A stretch of 64,000 nt of DNA from an uncultured Bacteroidia bacterium. Lineage in GTDB: Bacteria > Bacteroidota > Bacteroidia > Bacteroidales > Prolixibacteraceae. The stretch covers positions 1 through 64,000 of the forward strand of contig CAIVGL010000074.1 in NCBI GenBank assembly GCA_903905505.1. Direction: 5' to 3'. This document shows, piece after piece, positions 26,593 to 36,337 of the stretch. The notes under the pieces were generated by a model, which was not told the origin of the DNA, did no database searches, and saw only the letters and a program-made list of their open reading frames with translations. The stretch's first letter is position 1; every line of letters starts with the position of its first letter. Position numbers and translations under genes: made by a program.

Positions 26593-27657
26593 TCAGTTTG
26601 CCACAAAGAATTTCTTGGTATGACGTTTAATATCACAGGAGGGCTTGAGCGGCTCATTCTTAAGCAAAAAATCAGAAAAATGCTGGCTATACCAAGGGAT
26701 TTGCAAGCTCCCCTTTGATCCAAAACCATTAAAAATAGCGAGCTTATTATTTTCAGGATGTAAGCCTAGGTAAGGATTTCGGTCAAGCGTGGTGGGTCTT
26801 ACATTCGCTTCATGACGAATAACATGCGACTCGAATGGGACAGTCATTAATTGATTAACCGCCAACATTAACTCCTCTTTAGCTGAATCTGTGGGAATAG
26901 CATTGAGATTTTCGCGATCAAAAGTTGCCCCTATTCGAGCCTGATGATCATTTAAAGGAATTAACCAGTTTCCAAAATTCACCATTTTATCGGCCAGCTG
27001 ATGTGAATGCTCAACTGTTATAATCTCACCTTTCACAGGCTGAAAGGGAAGCCAAGAGAACCAAGGATTCTGAATTGCCTGGTACCCTTCACAAAAAATC
27101 ACTTGTTTGGACTCCATATCCCTCCAACGCAAAGTTGGTTCTAACTGAAGCTCATCAATCTTAAAATCAGATTTTAAATACGCTCCTTTATCAATAAAAA
27201 AAGCTTTCAAGCACTCCAGCAGAGGCTGAGTTAACAAGTAACCGGTTTGCTCTTGCTCTACAATACCCAGTGGAGCATTCAGAGTGCCAGTGTATTCATT
27301 CTGCAGATGGTTTTCTTTGATGTATGATTTGTAACTAGCATCATCGAAACGCTTCGTCGCATTTTCAATCTCCAACTTATCTTTAAAAATCCTCAACATT
27401 GGCTTCTCCACATAAAACGTCTGACCAAAAGTCTGTTCAAAAAGTGAATAATAAGCTTTGGCAGCAGGAAGCAAAACATCCACATCGGCTGATTTAACAA
27501 AACGCATTCCTGTGATAGGATTGATCAAACCAGCGGCAACTTGCGAGGCATTCGGCATGCCATTATCAACTAATAACACCTTAGCACCTCGCTGTATAAG
27601 TTCCCAGGCAAGCATACTTCCTGCTAATCCTTGTCCAACGATAAGAAAATCTACCAT
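26593..27657 (-). CDS. FAD-dependent oxidoreductase (DAAO family)
   Basis: The protein has 354 residues, starting at the ATG of MVDFLIVGQGLAGSMLAWEL, a canonical dinucleotide-binding GxGxxG motif; the longer frame adds an unlikely leader. LLVDNGMPNASQVAAGLINPITGMRF follows, then KGEIITVEHS and WLIPLNDHQARIGATFDRENLN, RPTTLDRNPYLGLHPE and FNGFGSKGSLQIPWYSQHF, all typical of the glycine oxidase/D-amino-acid dehydrogenase family (DadA/ThiO/MnmC-like). The substrate is unknown. A TATCTTTG box at 27701-27708 on the minus strand drives it, back to back with the promoter for the interrupted outer-membrane gene. Confidence 0.88.
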   Translation of the reverse strand: MVDFLIVGQGLAGSMLAWELIQRGAKVLLVDNGMPNASQVAAGLINPITGMRFVKSADVDVLLPAAKAYYSLFEQTFGQTFYVEKPMLRIFKDKLEIENATKRFDDASYKSYIKENHLQNEYTGTLNAPLGIVEQEQTGYLLTQPLLECLKAFFIDKGAYLKSDFKIDELQLEPTLRWRDMESKQVIFCEGYQAIQNPWFSWLPFQPVKGEIITVEHSHQLADKMVNFGNWLIPLNDHQARIGATFDRENLNAIPTDSAKEELMLAVNQLMTVPFESHVIRHEANVRPTTLDRNPYLGLHPENNKLAIFNGFGSKGSLQIPWYSQHFSDFLLKNEPLKPSCDIKRHTKKFFVAN

Positions 27658-27700
27658 ATTTTCAATATTATACTGCTCTAAGGTCTTAAAATTCAAAAAC

Positions 27701-27708
27701 CAAAGATA
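27701..27708 (-). promoter_or_regulatory. -7 promoter box of the FAD oxidoreductase gene
   Basis: The minus strand reads TATCTTTG, a perfect TAnnTTTG box, 43 bases upstream of the chosen start at 27657. It also lies inside the longer reading frame (27711), which argues for the shorter protein. Confidence 0.6.
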
Positions 27709-27744
27709 CACTTTGAAAACAAACGCAGTAAAAATTAGATTATT

Positions 27745-27752
27745 TATCTTTG
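27745..27752 (+). promoter_or_regulatory. -7 promoter box of the interrupted outer-membrane protein gene
   Basis: TATCTTTG is a perfect box 65 bases before ATG 27818. It forms a divergent pair with the box at 27701-27708. Confidence 0.6.
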
Positions 27753-27817
27753 CAGCATATTCAAATTTATATTCAATTAAAATTAGTTCATCACATTATA
27801 ATTCACACTCTACAATA

Positions 27818-28645
27818 ATGATAAAACAATTAAAAACAGCGACTTATATCTATTCGTCATTTTCAATTTTTCGAATCACACTATTCTGCTCACTTGCTCC
27901 TACTAAAAGTTTTGCACAATAGGATTATGAAATTCAAGTCTATCCATCGCAAACGATAGGAAAAGGATATACCATCGTTGAACTGCACAGCAACACTTCA
28001 TTTAGAGGCCATGGGATGGCAGATGGTGTTCGACCCACGCAGAATGCCTTTCGTGAGACATTAGAGATAACACACGGCTTTACCTCAACTTCCGAAGTTG
28101 GATTTTACCAATTCACAAATATTCAAAGTGGCTTTGAAACACAATGGGTTGGGTCGCATATCCGTCCGCGTATCAGTATCCCAGAAGAGTGGAATTGGCC
28201 GTTGGGCATTAGTTTATCCACTGAAGTAGGCTATCAACGAAGAGAATACTCTGCAGATACATGGACGACTGAGATTAGACCAATCTTTGATAAAGATTTC
28301 AAAAGTTGCTACATCTCTTTTAATCCGGTATTAGGCAAATCATTCAGAGGATTAAATCAGGATGAAAATTTCGATTTTGCACCTAGCTGTAAGATTGCCG
28401 TTCATTTAAGTCCAAAAGTTGACCTAGGAGCTGAATATTATGGTTCGATGGGCCCAATTGGCAGTCAGACTCCTATTAAAGAGCAAAGCCAAGCTATTTA
28501 TGCCGCTTTAGATTTAGAACTTCATCCAGATTGGGACTTTAATTTTGGAACTGGCTGGGGGCTAACTCAAGCAACCGATGGATTTATCGCAAAGCTTATT
28601 TTCGGATATCGATTTGGCAGCAAAGCCCAAAAGACGAAAGGATAA
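27818..28645 (+). pseudogene. Outer-membrane beta-barrel protein interrupted by in-frame amber codon
   Basis: From ATG 27818 the frame encodes a 34-residue signal peptide ending SFAQ, then TAG at 27920-27922, and continues in the same frame without further stops to 28645. The part after the stop begins DYEIQVYPSQTIGKGYTIVE and, from ATG 28016, contains 209 residues of alternating-residue beta strands (ISLSTEVGYQRREY, AALDLELHPDWDFNFGTGWGL, FIAKLIFGYRFG) typical of a small porin or transporter-like barrel. The stop sits exactly at the signal-peptidase site. The gene is either a fresh pseudogene, a read-through product or a sequencing error; translation from ATG 28016 would make an unexported barrel. 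Confidence 0.75.
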
Positions 28646-28660
28646 CCAGAAACTTAGGTT

Positions 28661-30103
28661 TTATTTGGATTCAACATTTAATTTCTCCCCGTTAAACCAA
28701 CGATTAAGTTGATCTTCAAAAAGATGGCCAGCATTTGCTTGTGAGCCTTGAAAATTATTAACCATCAAGGTAAAAATTATTTTCTCACCCGATTTTGCAG
28801 TAAACAAGCCAGCTAAACTACGAACCCGTGTCATTGAGCCTGTTTTCGCTTGCAGGTTAAGTTTTAGTGGGCTGCTGACAAATGAGTTTTTCAATGTTCC
28901 ACTTTGACCCGCGAGAGGGAGTGAATTGAAAAATATGGTTCGATTCGGATCGGCATACATGTAACGCAATATTTCGACTAATGTGCGAGGACAGATCCCA
29001 TTTGAGCGGGACAAACCGCTACCATCAGTCTGATAATATCCATCGAGAAAAATTTTCCGATCAGTCCAAAACTCACGAACGGCCTCCAAGCTCTTCGTTA
29101 ACGAAGAGGATCCTTTTTGTTTGCGTCCAATCTCGCGCAAGAGATGTTCGGCAAATAAGTTAATACTCTCTTGATTTAACGGAACCAGGAGATCTTTCAA
29201 TGGAGGCGAAAGTTTATCTGCGACCACAACCATTTCAGACGAAAAATCCCGATCTTTTAATACAACATTGCCTTCAAGGGTAACACCTTGAATCTTTAAA
29301 ATACGCATAAATTCAAGTGCGGCCTGTCGGGAAGGATTTGGCATAGCTGCCTTAACGGAAAAATCGGGCTGGTCGATGGGGATAGTTCCCTCAATGACTT
29401 GATTCGTTGATCCAGGAGCCCCAAACACCAAGGTATGATCTCCATTATCGATACTTGAGTACACCTGATTGTGGAGTAACAGGTTTTCAATTTGAGGGGT
29501 CGTGTTTACAAGCAGAGCAGGACTGCCAGTCTCATGCGTTGTAGAAAGGTGGATTGAATAGGTGTTATCGAGATAGGTTAAAGCGGAAACTGAAGCACCG
29601 TAATAATTTCCAATATCTTCCCAAAGCCAACCACCTGGTACCATTGGACCTTCAAGCTTTGACAGGTCTAGGATGATATCACCTGAGATTTTTTTTATTC
29701 CTTGCTCTGCAATTGCCTTAGCCCATTGCTCAAAGGTTCCACGATAATGATCAGTAAAGTACTCCGAATAAAATGCAGGATCACACCCCCCTTTGACAAC
29801 CAAATTTCCTGTTAAGGACTCATTTTGGGGATCAACTTTTCCTACATATCCCAATTGGGTATGAAAAGTAAAATCGGGTCCTAGTACCTGAAGGGCCGTA
29901 GCTGTGGTAATAATCTTCATCACTGAAGCAGGAACCAAGCTAACCTGAGAAGTTTGACTTATGATCTCACCTGTTTCAGCATTTAATGCATAAGCTCCAT
30001 AACTTGCATGATCTATTAATTTAGATGCGGATCCCTTTTTAGAAGCACCGAAAACGATTAGACCACAAACGATTAAAAAAATAGAAATTAAAATTCTTCT
30101 CAT
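28661..30103 (-). CDS. dacB: D-alanyl-D-alanine carboxypeptidase/endopeptidase, PBP4 type
   Basis: This 480-residue protein has a signal peptide (1-20). All three penicillin-binding motifs are intact: Ser60-x-x-Lys63 (PASVMK), Ser313-x-Asn315 in QESINLFAEHLLREI, and Lys420-Thr-Gly in QAKTGS. The long insertion between motifs 1 and 2 (about 80-300) is typical of class C PBP4/DacB. It trims or cleaves peptidoglycan cross-links in the periplasm. It stands alone; its 3' end converges on the interrupted barrel gene with 15 bases between them. Confidence 0.93.
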   Translation of the reverse strand: MRRILISIFLIVCGLIVFGASKKGSASKLIDHASYGAYALNAETGEIISQTSQVSLVPASVMKIITTATALQVLGPDFTFHTQLGYVGKVDPQNESLTGNLVVKGGCDPAFYSEYFTDHYRGTFEQWAKAIAEQGIKKISGDIILDLSKLEGPMVPGGWLWEDIGNYYGASVSALTYLDNTYSIHLSTTHETGSPALLVNTTPQIENLLLHNQVYSSIDNGDHTLVFGAPGSTNQVIEGTIPIDQPDFSVKAAMPNPSRQAALEFMRILKIQGVTLEGNVVLKDRDFSSEMVVVADKLSPPLKDLLVPLNQESINLFAEHLLREIGRKQKGSSSLTKSLEAVREFWTDRKIFLDGYYQTDGSGLSRSNGICPRTLVEILRYMYADPNRTIFFNSLPLAGQSGTLKNSFVSSPLKLNLQAKTGSMTRVRSLAGLFTAKSGEKIIFTLMVNNFQGSQANAGHLFEDQLNRWFNGEKLNVESK

Positions 30104-30311
30104 TTTTAAGAGATAAATCAGTTACAAAGCAATCCTTTTTTATTAACTTTAGTTGAGTCGTTAAAAACGTCAAAAGAAGTTTTTAAACAAATTCAATTTA
30201 CGTAAAATAGAGTCACAAAATAGCGATAATAAAACCAGAACACAAGAAATACAACACACTATAAGCAAAGTAAGTTTCAAAATAAACATCCGAGAATTTA
30301 AACTGGAAGTT

Positions 30312-31610
30312 ATGACAAAGAACTATGTGTACTTCGCCGCACCCTTACTTTTATGGGGGTTATTTATCTTTTGCACAAAAGCCGATGCCACAAACATTTT
30401 CAGCACTAAGGTGCACACTCAAGCAACAGACACATTAATGTATGATCAGGTTAGGAGCTCGGTCATCGACCAGCTATCAAAAGAGCCATTGGCCTATGCC
30501 TCAGTAACCGTTGATGGAAGCAACATCGCCACCATAACGAATTCAGAGGGAGAATTCTTATTGAAAATTCCTAAATCAACACGAAAAAATTCGATTACGA
30601 TCTCCTTTATTGGGTATAGAGACAAACAGATCGATCTCGATGTTTTCAAAAACGAAAAGGCAAAAATAGAACTTGAACCGTTGATCATTAATCTTCATGA
30701 GATTAAGATCACACCTGAGAATCCAGAGCTAATTATCAGAACGGCGATGCACAACAGAGTCAAGAACTACTTAGACGTGCCGACAGAGATGATTACTTTT
30801 TACCGCGAAACAATCAAAAGAAGAAAAACGTATGTTTCATTAGCGGAGGCCGTTATTCAACTTTCAAAACAACCCTATACCTCGATAAAAGAGGATGCGA
30901 TTCAACTTTACAAAGCCAGAAAAAACACGGACTACACGAAGCTTGATACCTTAGAATTCAAACTGCAAGGAGGTCCATTCAGTGCCATTTACCTCGATAT
31001 CATGAAATATCCCGAAATGATCTTTACCGAAGATATGCTTGGTAATTATGAATTCAAACTTGATAATATGACAAAAATAAACGATCGACTCATCTATGTC
31101 TTATCATTCAAGCAGCACTCGTTCACCTCCGATCCGCTTTATTTTGGAAAACTATACATCGATGCAGAGAGTTATGCGGTCACCAGTGCAACATTCAACT
31201 TAAACATCTCTAACAAAATTCTAGCTTCTGAGATGTTCATCAAAAGAAAGCCCCAAAGTTCAAGCGTCTATCCAACTTTAGCAACCTATCATATCGATTA
31301 TCGCGAAAAAAATGGAAAGTGGTATCTTAGCTATGCTAGGGGTCATATCACCTTTAAAATAGATTGGAAAAGACGTTTATTTAACTCAAATTATGAATCC
31401 ACCATTGAGATGGCGATCACCGATTGGAAAGTGAGGACTCTAATTGACACGCCATTAATCGATAAAATAAGGCCAAGCACAGTGCTTAGCGATCAGATAT
31501 CTGGCTTTGCAGATCGAAATTTCTGGGGTGAATACAATGTCATTGAGCCAGAAAAGCCAATAGGTAATGCCATAAAGAAGATCCAAAAGAAACTTGAACA
31601 AGAAAAATAG
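30312..31610 (+). CDS. CarboxypepD_reg-like surface/periplasmic protein
   Basis: This 432-residue protein has a signal peptide (about 1-26). Residues 50-125 are a carboxypeptidase regulatory-like beta-sandwich (VRSSVIDQLSKEPLAYASVTVDG, TNSEGEFLLKIP, SFIGYRDKQIDL), the module found at the front of SusC-type receptors and many exported Bacteroidetes proteins. The rest (130-432) is a beta-rich DUF of unknown role with LIIRTAMHNRVKNYLDVP and FYRETIKRRKTYVSLAEAVIQ, probably an outer-membrane-associated domain. No TonB box or barrel is present. It is a single gene before enolase. Confidence 0.8.
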   Translation: MTKNYVYFAAPLLLWGLFIFCTKADATNIFSTKVHTQATDTLMYDQVRSSVIDQLSKEPLAYASVTVDGSNIATITNSEGEFLLKIPKSTRKNSITISFIGYRDKQIDLDVFKNEKAKIELEPLIINLHEIKITPENPELIIRTAMHNRVKNYLDVPTEMITFYRETIKRRKTYVSLAEAVIQLSKQPYTSIKEDAIQLYKARKNTDYTKLDTLEFKLQGGPFSAIYLDIMKYPEMIFTEDMLGNYEFKLDNMTKINDRLIYVLSFKQHSFTSDPLYFGKLYIDAESYAVTSATFNLNISNKILASEMFIKRKPQSSSVYPTLATYHIDYREKNGKWYLSYARGHITFKIDWKRRLFNSNYESTIEMAITDWKVRTLIDTPLIDKIRPSTVLSDQISGFADRNFWGEYNVIEPEKPIGNAIKKIQKKLEQEK

Positions 31611-31729
31611 CCATTTAAAAGATTACTAATTTCGATACCGGATTAACACAATAGGCCTATATGTTTCGAAATTTAACCTCCTCTTAACAGTTGATTCTAA
31701 AATTTATTTCAGATCAAAAGATGAATGAT

Positions 31730-31737
31730 TATCTTTG
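31730..31737 (+). promoter_or_regulatory. -7 promoter box upstream of enolase
   Basis: TATCTTTG is a perfect TAnnTTTG box 89 bases before the ATG at 31827, giving a leader of about 80 bases. The -33 position lacks a clear TTG. Confidence 0.55.
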
Positions 31738-31814
31738 CGTGGTTTTTACGATTTTGTATACCTTTCATAGTTAACACGATCGGCTTAAATGAATATTATT
31801 GTTTAATCGAATAA

Positions 31815-33128
<1,314 letters not shown>

Positions 33129-33143
33129 TTAAAGCTATCACAT

Positions 33144-33176
33144 AAAAAAAGGTGCTCCAATGGGGCACCTTTTTTT
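33144..33176. terminator. Bidirectional rho-independent terminator between eno and queF
   Basis: An A-run (33144-33150), a stem GGTGCTCC-AAT-GGGGCACC (33151-33169) and a 7-T run form an intrinsic terminator that works for eno (plus) and for the convergent queF operon (minus). Confidence 0.9.
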
Positions 33177-33215
33177 ATGTTTATAACAGAACGAAAATAG
33201 TCAACTTAAGTAAAC

Positions 33216-33689
33216 TTAACGATTATCTATTTTTTCAGGTGATAGATCGTGGTTCATCAACCGAAATTGAGCCATCTCCTCAAATTTCGTTTTAGGTTTG
33301 CCGTAATTGCAGTATGGATCAATGCTTATTCCTCCTCGAGGAGTAAACTTACCCCAGACCTCAATATAACGAGGCTCCATCAAGGCAATTAAATCTTTCA
33401 TAATTTGGTTAACACAGTCTTCATGAAATGCTCCATGATTGCGAAAACTAAATAAATAAAGCTTTAAACTTTTACTCTCAACCATTTTGATGTCGGGAAT
33501 ATAACTGATATAGATCGCGGCAAAATCAGGCTGTCCTGTTATCGGACACAGCGAAGTAAATTCAGGACAATTAAATTTCACAAAATAATCATTACCCGAA
33601 TGCTTATTCTCAAAAGATTCAAGAACGGCCGGGGAATACCCAAATTCATAGGTCGTCTGTTTTCCCAAATGTTTTAAATCATCCATCAT
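33216..33689 (-). CDS. queF: 7-cyano-7-deazaguanine (preQ0) reductase
   Basis: This 157-residue protein is a short (type I, unimodular) QueF. The catalytic Cys48 and Asp55 lie in [13 protein letters not shown], followed by [23 protein letters not shown], the NADPH/substrate loop with the conserved E-S-K-S and H-E. It reduces preQ0 to preQ1 in queuosine biosynthesis. It is the last gene of the minus-strand queuosine operon and overlaps the 3' end of queC by about 11 bases, so the two are coupled. queD and queE are not nearby. Confidence 0.97.
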   Translation of the reverse strand: MMDDLKHLGKQTTYEFGYSPAVLESFENKHSGNDYFVKFNCPEFTSLCPITGQPDFAAIYISYIPDIKMVESKSLKLYLFSFRNHGAFHEDCVNQIMKDLIALMEPRYIEVWGKFTPRGGISIDPYCNYGKPKTKFEEMAQFRLMNHDLSPEKIDNR

Positions 33690-34332
33690 TCTTAGATTTT
33701 AAATAGTTTACTAAACCTCTATTTCGAAGTTTACACGAAGGACACTCACCGCAACCAGCGCCAATTATCCCATGATAGCAAGTTATGGTCTGATCTTTTA
33801 CTAAATCAAAAACACCTAAATCATCAGCCATCTTCCAAACAGCCGTCTTGTCGAGCCACATCAAAGGGGTATGTATCGTATACTCATAATCCATGGAGAG
33901 ATTAAGCGTCTGATTTAAGGAAAGGATAAATTCATTCCGACAATCGGGGTAGCCACTAAAATCAGCCTGACCCACACCTGTAATTAGATGATTAATCTCT
34001 TTGGTCTTAGCAAAGATAGCCGCATAGGTTAAAAATAACATATTGCGACCTTCCACTAAGGTATTAGGCGGACGATCACCTTCAGACAATTCAACAGACA
34101 TCGCGGGATCTGTTAGTGAGTTATGAGAAACACCGCTCATCAGATCAAGATTAAAAATAGTCAACATTACGTCCGCTTGCTCTGCGATCTGCTTCGCCGC
34201 AGAAAGTTCAGTAAGATGGCGTTGCCCGTAATTAAATGCAATTGCTTCTACCGATTCAAAATTCTTCTTAGCCCAGTACAGGCAAGTTGTTGAATCTTGA
34301 CCACCTGAATAAACGACTAATGCCTTATTCAT
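33679..34332 (-). CDS. queC: 7-cyano-7-deazaguanine synthase
   Basis: This 217-residue protein has the PP-loop [11 protein letters not shown] (8-18) of ATP pyrophosphatases and a zinc site formed by Cys185, Cys194, Cys197 and Cys200 ([10 protein letters not shown]), the QueC signature. It makes preQ0 from 7-carboxy-7-deazaguanine with ammonia and ATP. It sits between yhhQ (2 bases upstream) and queF (overlapping), an order well known in Bacteroidetes. Confidence 0.98.
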   Translation of the reverse strand: MNKALVVYSGGQDSTTCLYWAKKNFESVEAIAFNYGQRHLTELSAAKQIAEQADVMLTIFNLDLMSGVSHNSLTDPAMSVELSEGDRPPNTLVEGRNMLFLTYAAIFAKTKEINHLITGVGQADFSGYPDCRNEFILSLNQTLNLSMDYEYTIHTPLMWLDKTAVWKMADDLGVFDLVKDQTITCYHGIIGAGCGECPSCKLRNRGLVNYLKSKNDG

Positions 34333-34334
34333 AG

Positions 34335-35018
34335 CTAATTAATTTGTTTAGTTCGAAATGGGTTATACGACACATGATGATCGTACGAATCTATACCTTC
34401 AATCTTCTTCACCCAGCGAACAACGACAATTGTAAGGGGCAAGACCACAATCTCATAAATGGTCTTGATACAGGCCTGAGTAAGAATCATAATTAACAGA
34501 ACGTTAACAGGCAGATTTCCAGCAAAAGCTATTGTAATAAAGATTAATGAGTCGGCAGTCTCCCCCACTAATGTTGAAAGAATTGCACGAACCGAAAACT
34601 CCTTCCCTTTCATCCAGATTTTCATCCGGCTCATCACATACGCATTTAGAAATGATCCGATCAAATAGGCCATTAGACTCGCCAGAATAATGCGAGGAGT
34701 GCTCCCTAAGATGGTGTAAAAGGCATCTTGATTCGGCCAAAATGGTGCAGCAGGCACCACAATTGCCAACGAAAAGAATAAGACAGCTAACAAATTAACA
34801 GCAAAGCCTGCCCATATGATGAGCCGAGCCTTATCATAACCCCAAACCTCTACAATGACATCATTAAGAATATAGGCAATGGGGAAAATCAGGACTCCTG
34901 CAGGAGCAACCCACGAACCAATTAAAATGATTTTAGTCGCTAAAATGTTGGCGATCAACAAACAGATTGCAAACAGGATGCCTGCAAACATAAATAGAAC
35001 AGATACTCTAGTTTTCAT
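34335..35018 (-). CDS. yhhQ: Queuosine precursor transporter, YhhQ/VUT family
   Basis: This 227-residue protein has six membrane helices. The conserved pattern is VLFMFAGILFAICLLIANILATKII, then GVLIFPIAYILNDVIVEVWGYDKAR, SLMAYLIGSFLNAYVMSRMKIW and the GETADSLIFITIAFAG motif of the VUT family. YhhQ imports preQ0/preQ1 in E. coli. Being first in an operon with queC and queF, it likely supplies or salvages deazapurine precursors. A -7 box lies about 60 bases upstream. Confidence 0.95.
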   Translation of the reverse strand: MKTRVSVLFMFAGILFAICLLIANILATKIILIGSWVAPAGVLIFPIAYILNDVIVEVWGYDKARLIIWAGFAVNLLAVLFFSLAIVVPAAPFWPNQDAFYTILGSTPRIILASLMAYLIGSFLNAYVMSRMKIWMKGKEFSVRAILSTLVGETADSLIFITIAFAGNLPVNVLLIMILTQACIKTIYEIVVLPLTIVVVRWVKKIEGIDSYDHHVSYNPFRTKQIN

Positions 35019-35075
35019 ATTTCTTGTTTTTTACGTGGTATTCAAGCACACGGAGTTTAACCTCAATTAAGACCA

Positions 35076-35083
35076 CAAAGTTA
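35076..35083 (-). promoter_or_regulatory. -7 promoter box of the queuosine operon
   Basis: The minus strand reads TAACTTTG, a TAnnTTTG match, 57 bases before the yhhQ start. I see no preQ1 riboswitch-like stem/pseudoknot in the short leader, though this was judged by eye. Confidence 0.45.
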
Positions 35084-35144
35084 ATAAGAATTCTAAGAAC
35101 ATGAATAATTGCGTCTTAACTATAGCGCCCATTCAATTTTCTTT

Positions 35145-35152
35145 TACTTTTG
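35145..35152 (+). promoter_or_regulatory. -7 promoter box of the class II aldolase gene
   Basis: TACTTTTG matches TAnnTTTG, 44 bases before ATG 35197. The divergent box at 35076-35083 serves yhhQ. Confidence 0.45.
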
Positions 35153-35196
35153 AGGAATCCTAAAGAACAAACACGTTAAATTATTAATCGCTGAAT

Positions 35197-36330
35197 ATGA
35201 CCACTGAAAATATCACCACATTAATCGAAGTTTCTAGGCAATATGGAAAAGACAAGAGTTTTGTCATCGCCGGAGGGGGAAACACCTCGTACAAAGACGA
35301 AACCCATATCTGGATCAAGGCCAGTGGAGCAGCACTTGAAACGATCGACGAGAATGGTTTTGTTTGTCTCTCTAGGGAAAAATTAAAAATTGTATCGACA
35401 AAAACGTATGCTCAAGATGCTACGCAACGGGAGGCTGAAGTGAAAGCTGATCTTACCAATGCAATTGTTTCTTCAGGGAACAATCGACCATCCGTAGAAA
35501 CGTCCATGCATGAGATCATTGATTACCCGTTTGTGGTCCACACCCATCCGACCCGAGTAAATGCGGTGATGTGCGCGAACAATGCAAAAACAACCTGCAC
35601 CGATCTATTTGGCGATCAAGCTCTATTCATTCCATATACCGATCCAGGCTATATCTTATTCAAGAAAGTTGAAACAGAAATTGGCTTATTTGCAGTAAAA
35701 CACTCGAAAGCTCCGCAAATAATATTCCTCGAGAACCATGGAATATTTGTCGCAGGAGAAACGACAGACGAAATCAATGCCTTGTATTCAATGATCATGC
35801 AGAAGATAGATCATCAAATCAAGGGTGATCAATTGAATGCGTCACAGCAAGAGTTAAAATCCGTACTAATTGATCAGGTTCAAAGCTTGCATCCAGGATT
35901 TAAAGAGTTTGTGGCTATCGGAAAATCGAGTCAACTGATCTCCCACTTTGTTAAAGATTCAAAATCGTTTCAAAAGGCCAACACGGCATTCACGCCAGAC
36001 GATATTGTCTATTGTAAAGCTTACTATTTATTTTTGCCGGCTTGCAACACCGATCAAGAGCAGGTTGCCTCCGCACAAGAACGAATAGCTGCCTATTATA
36101 AAAGCTACGGTTATCTCCCAAAAGTGTTAGCACTTGAAGGGAAAGGGGTTATCGGAGTGGAGGAAAATATAAAATCAACGCTCAACGTATTAGAAGTCTA
36201 CTCAAACATTCTTTTGATCAGTCAGATGACTGAAAATTTCGGCGGACCAAAGTTTATGAATAAAGAGCAGATCGAGTTTATTGATAACTGGGAAGTGGAA
36301 AATTACCGCCGCAAAATGGCCAAATCCTAA
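35197..36330 (+). CDS. Class II aldolase/adducin-family protein
   Basis: This 377-residue cytoplasmic protein has a class II aldolase domain (about 5-215): FVIAGGGNTSYKDETHIWIKASG, PSVETSMHEIIDYPFVVHTHPTRVNAVMC (zinc-binding HTHP), PGYILFKKVETEI and IFLENHGIFVAGETTDEI (second zinc His). About 160 further residues follow, resembling the linker part of bifunctional rhamnulose-phosphate aldolase/dehydrogenase (RhaD-like) proteins, but no SDR half is present. It likely cleaves or forms a ketose phosphate. The SBF-like transporter starts 8 bases after its stop, suggesting a two-gene operon. Confidence 0.85.
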   Translation: MTTENITTLIEVSRQYGKDKSFVIAGGGNTSYKDETHIWIKASGAALETIDENGFVCLSREKLKIVSTKTYAQDATQREAEVKADLTNAIVSSGNNRPSVETSMHEIIDYPFVVHTHPTRVNAVMCANNAKTTCTDLFGDQALFIPYTDPGYILFKKVETEIGLFAVKHSKAPQIIFLENHGIFVAGETTDEINALYSMIMQKIDHQIKGDQLNASQQELKSVLIDQVQSLHPGFKEFVAIGKSSQLISHFVKDSKSFQKANTAFTPDDIVYCKAYYLFLPACNTDQEQVASAQERIAAYYKSYGYLPKVLALEGKGVIGVEENIKSTLNVLEVYSNILLISQMTENFGGPKFMNKEQIEFIDNWEVENYRRKMAKS

Positions 36331-36337
36331 CAAAAAG

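Noticed and set aside
1551-27922. Stop-codon reassignment to explain the in-frame TAA and TAG
   Set aside because: TAA and TAG end many intact genes throughout the window, so a changed genetic code is not tenable; point mutations or errors fit better.
34879-35196. preQ1 riboswitch before the queuosine operon
   Set aside because: The leader upstream of yhhQ is short and I could not find a C-rich loop with an A-rich pseudoknot tail; not supported by eye.
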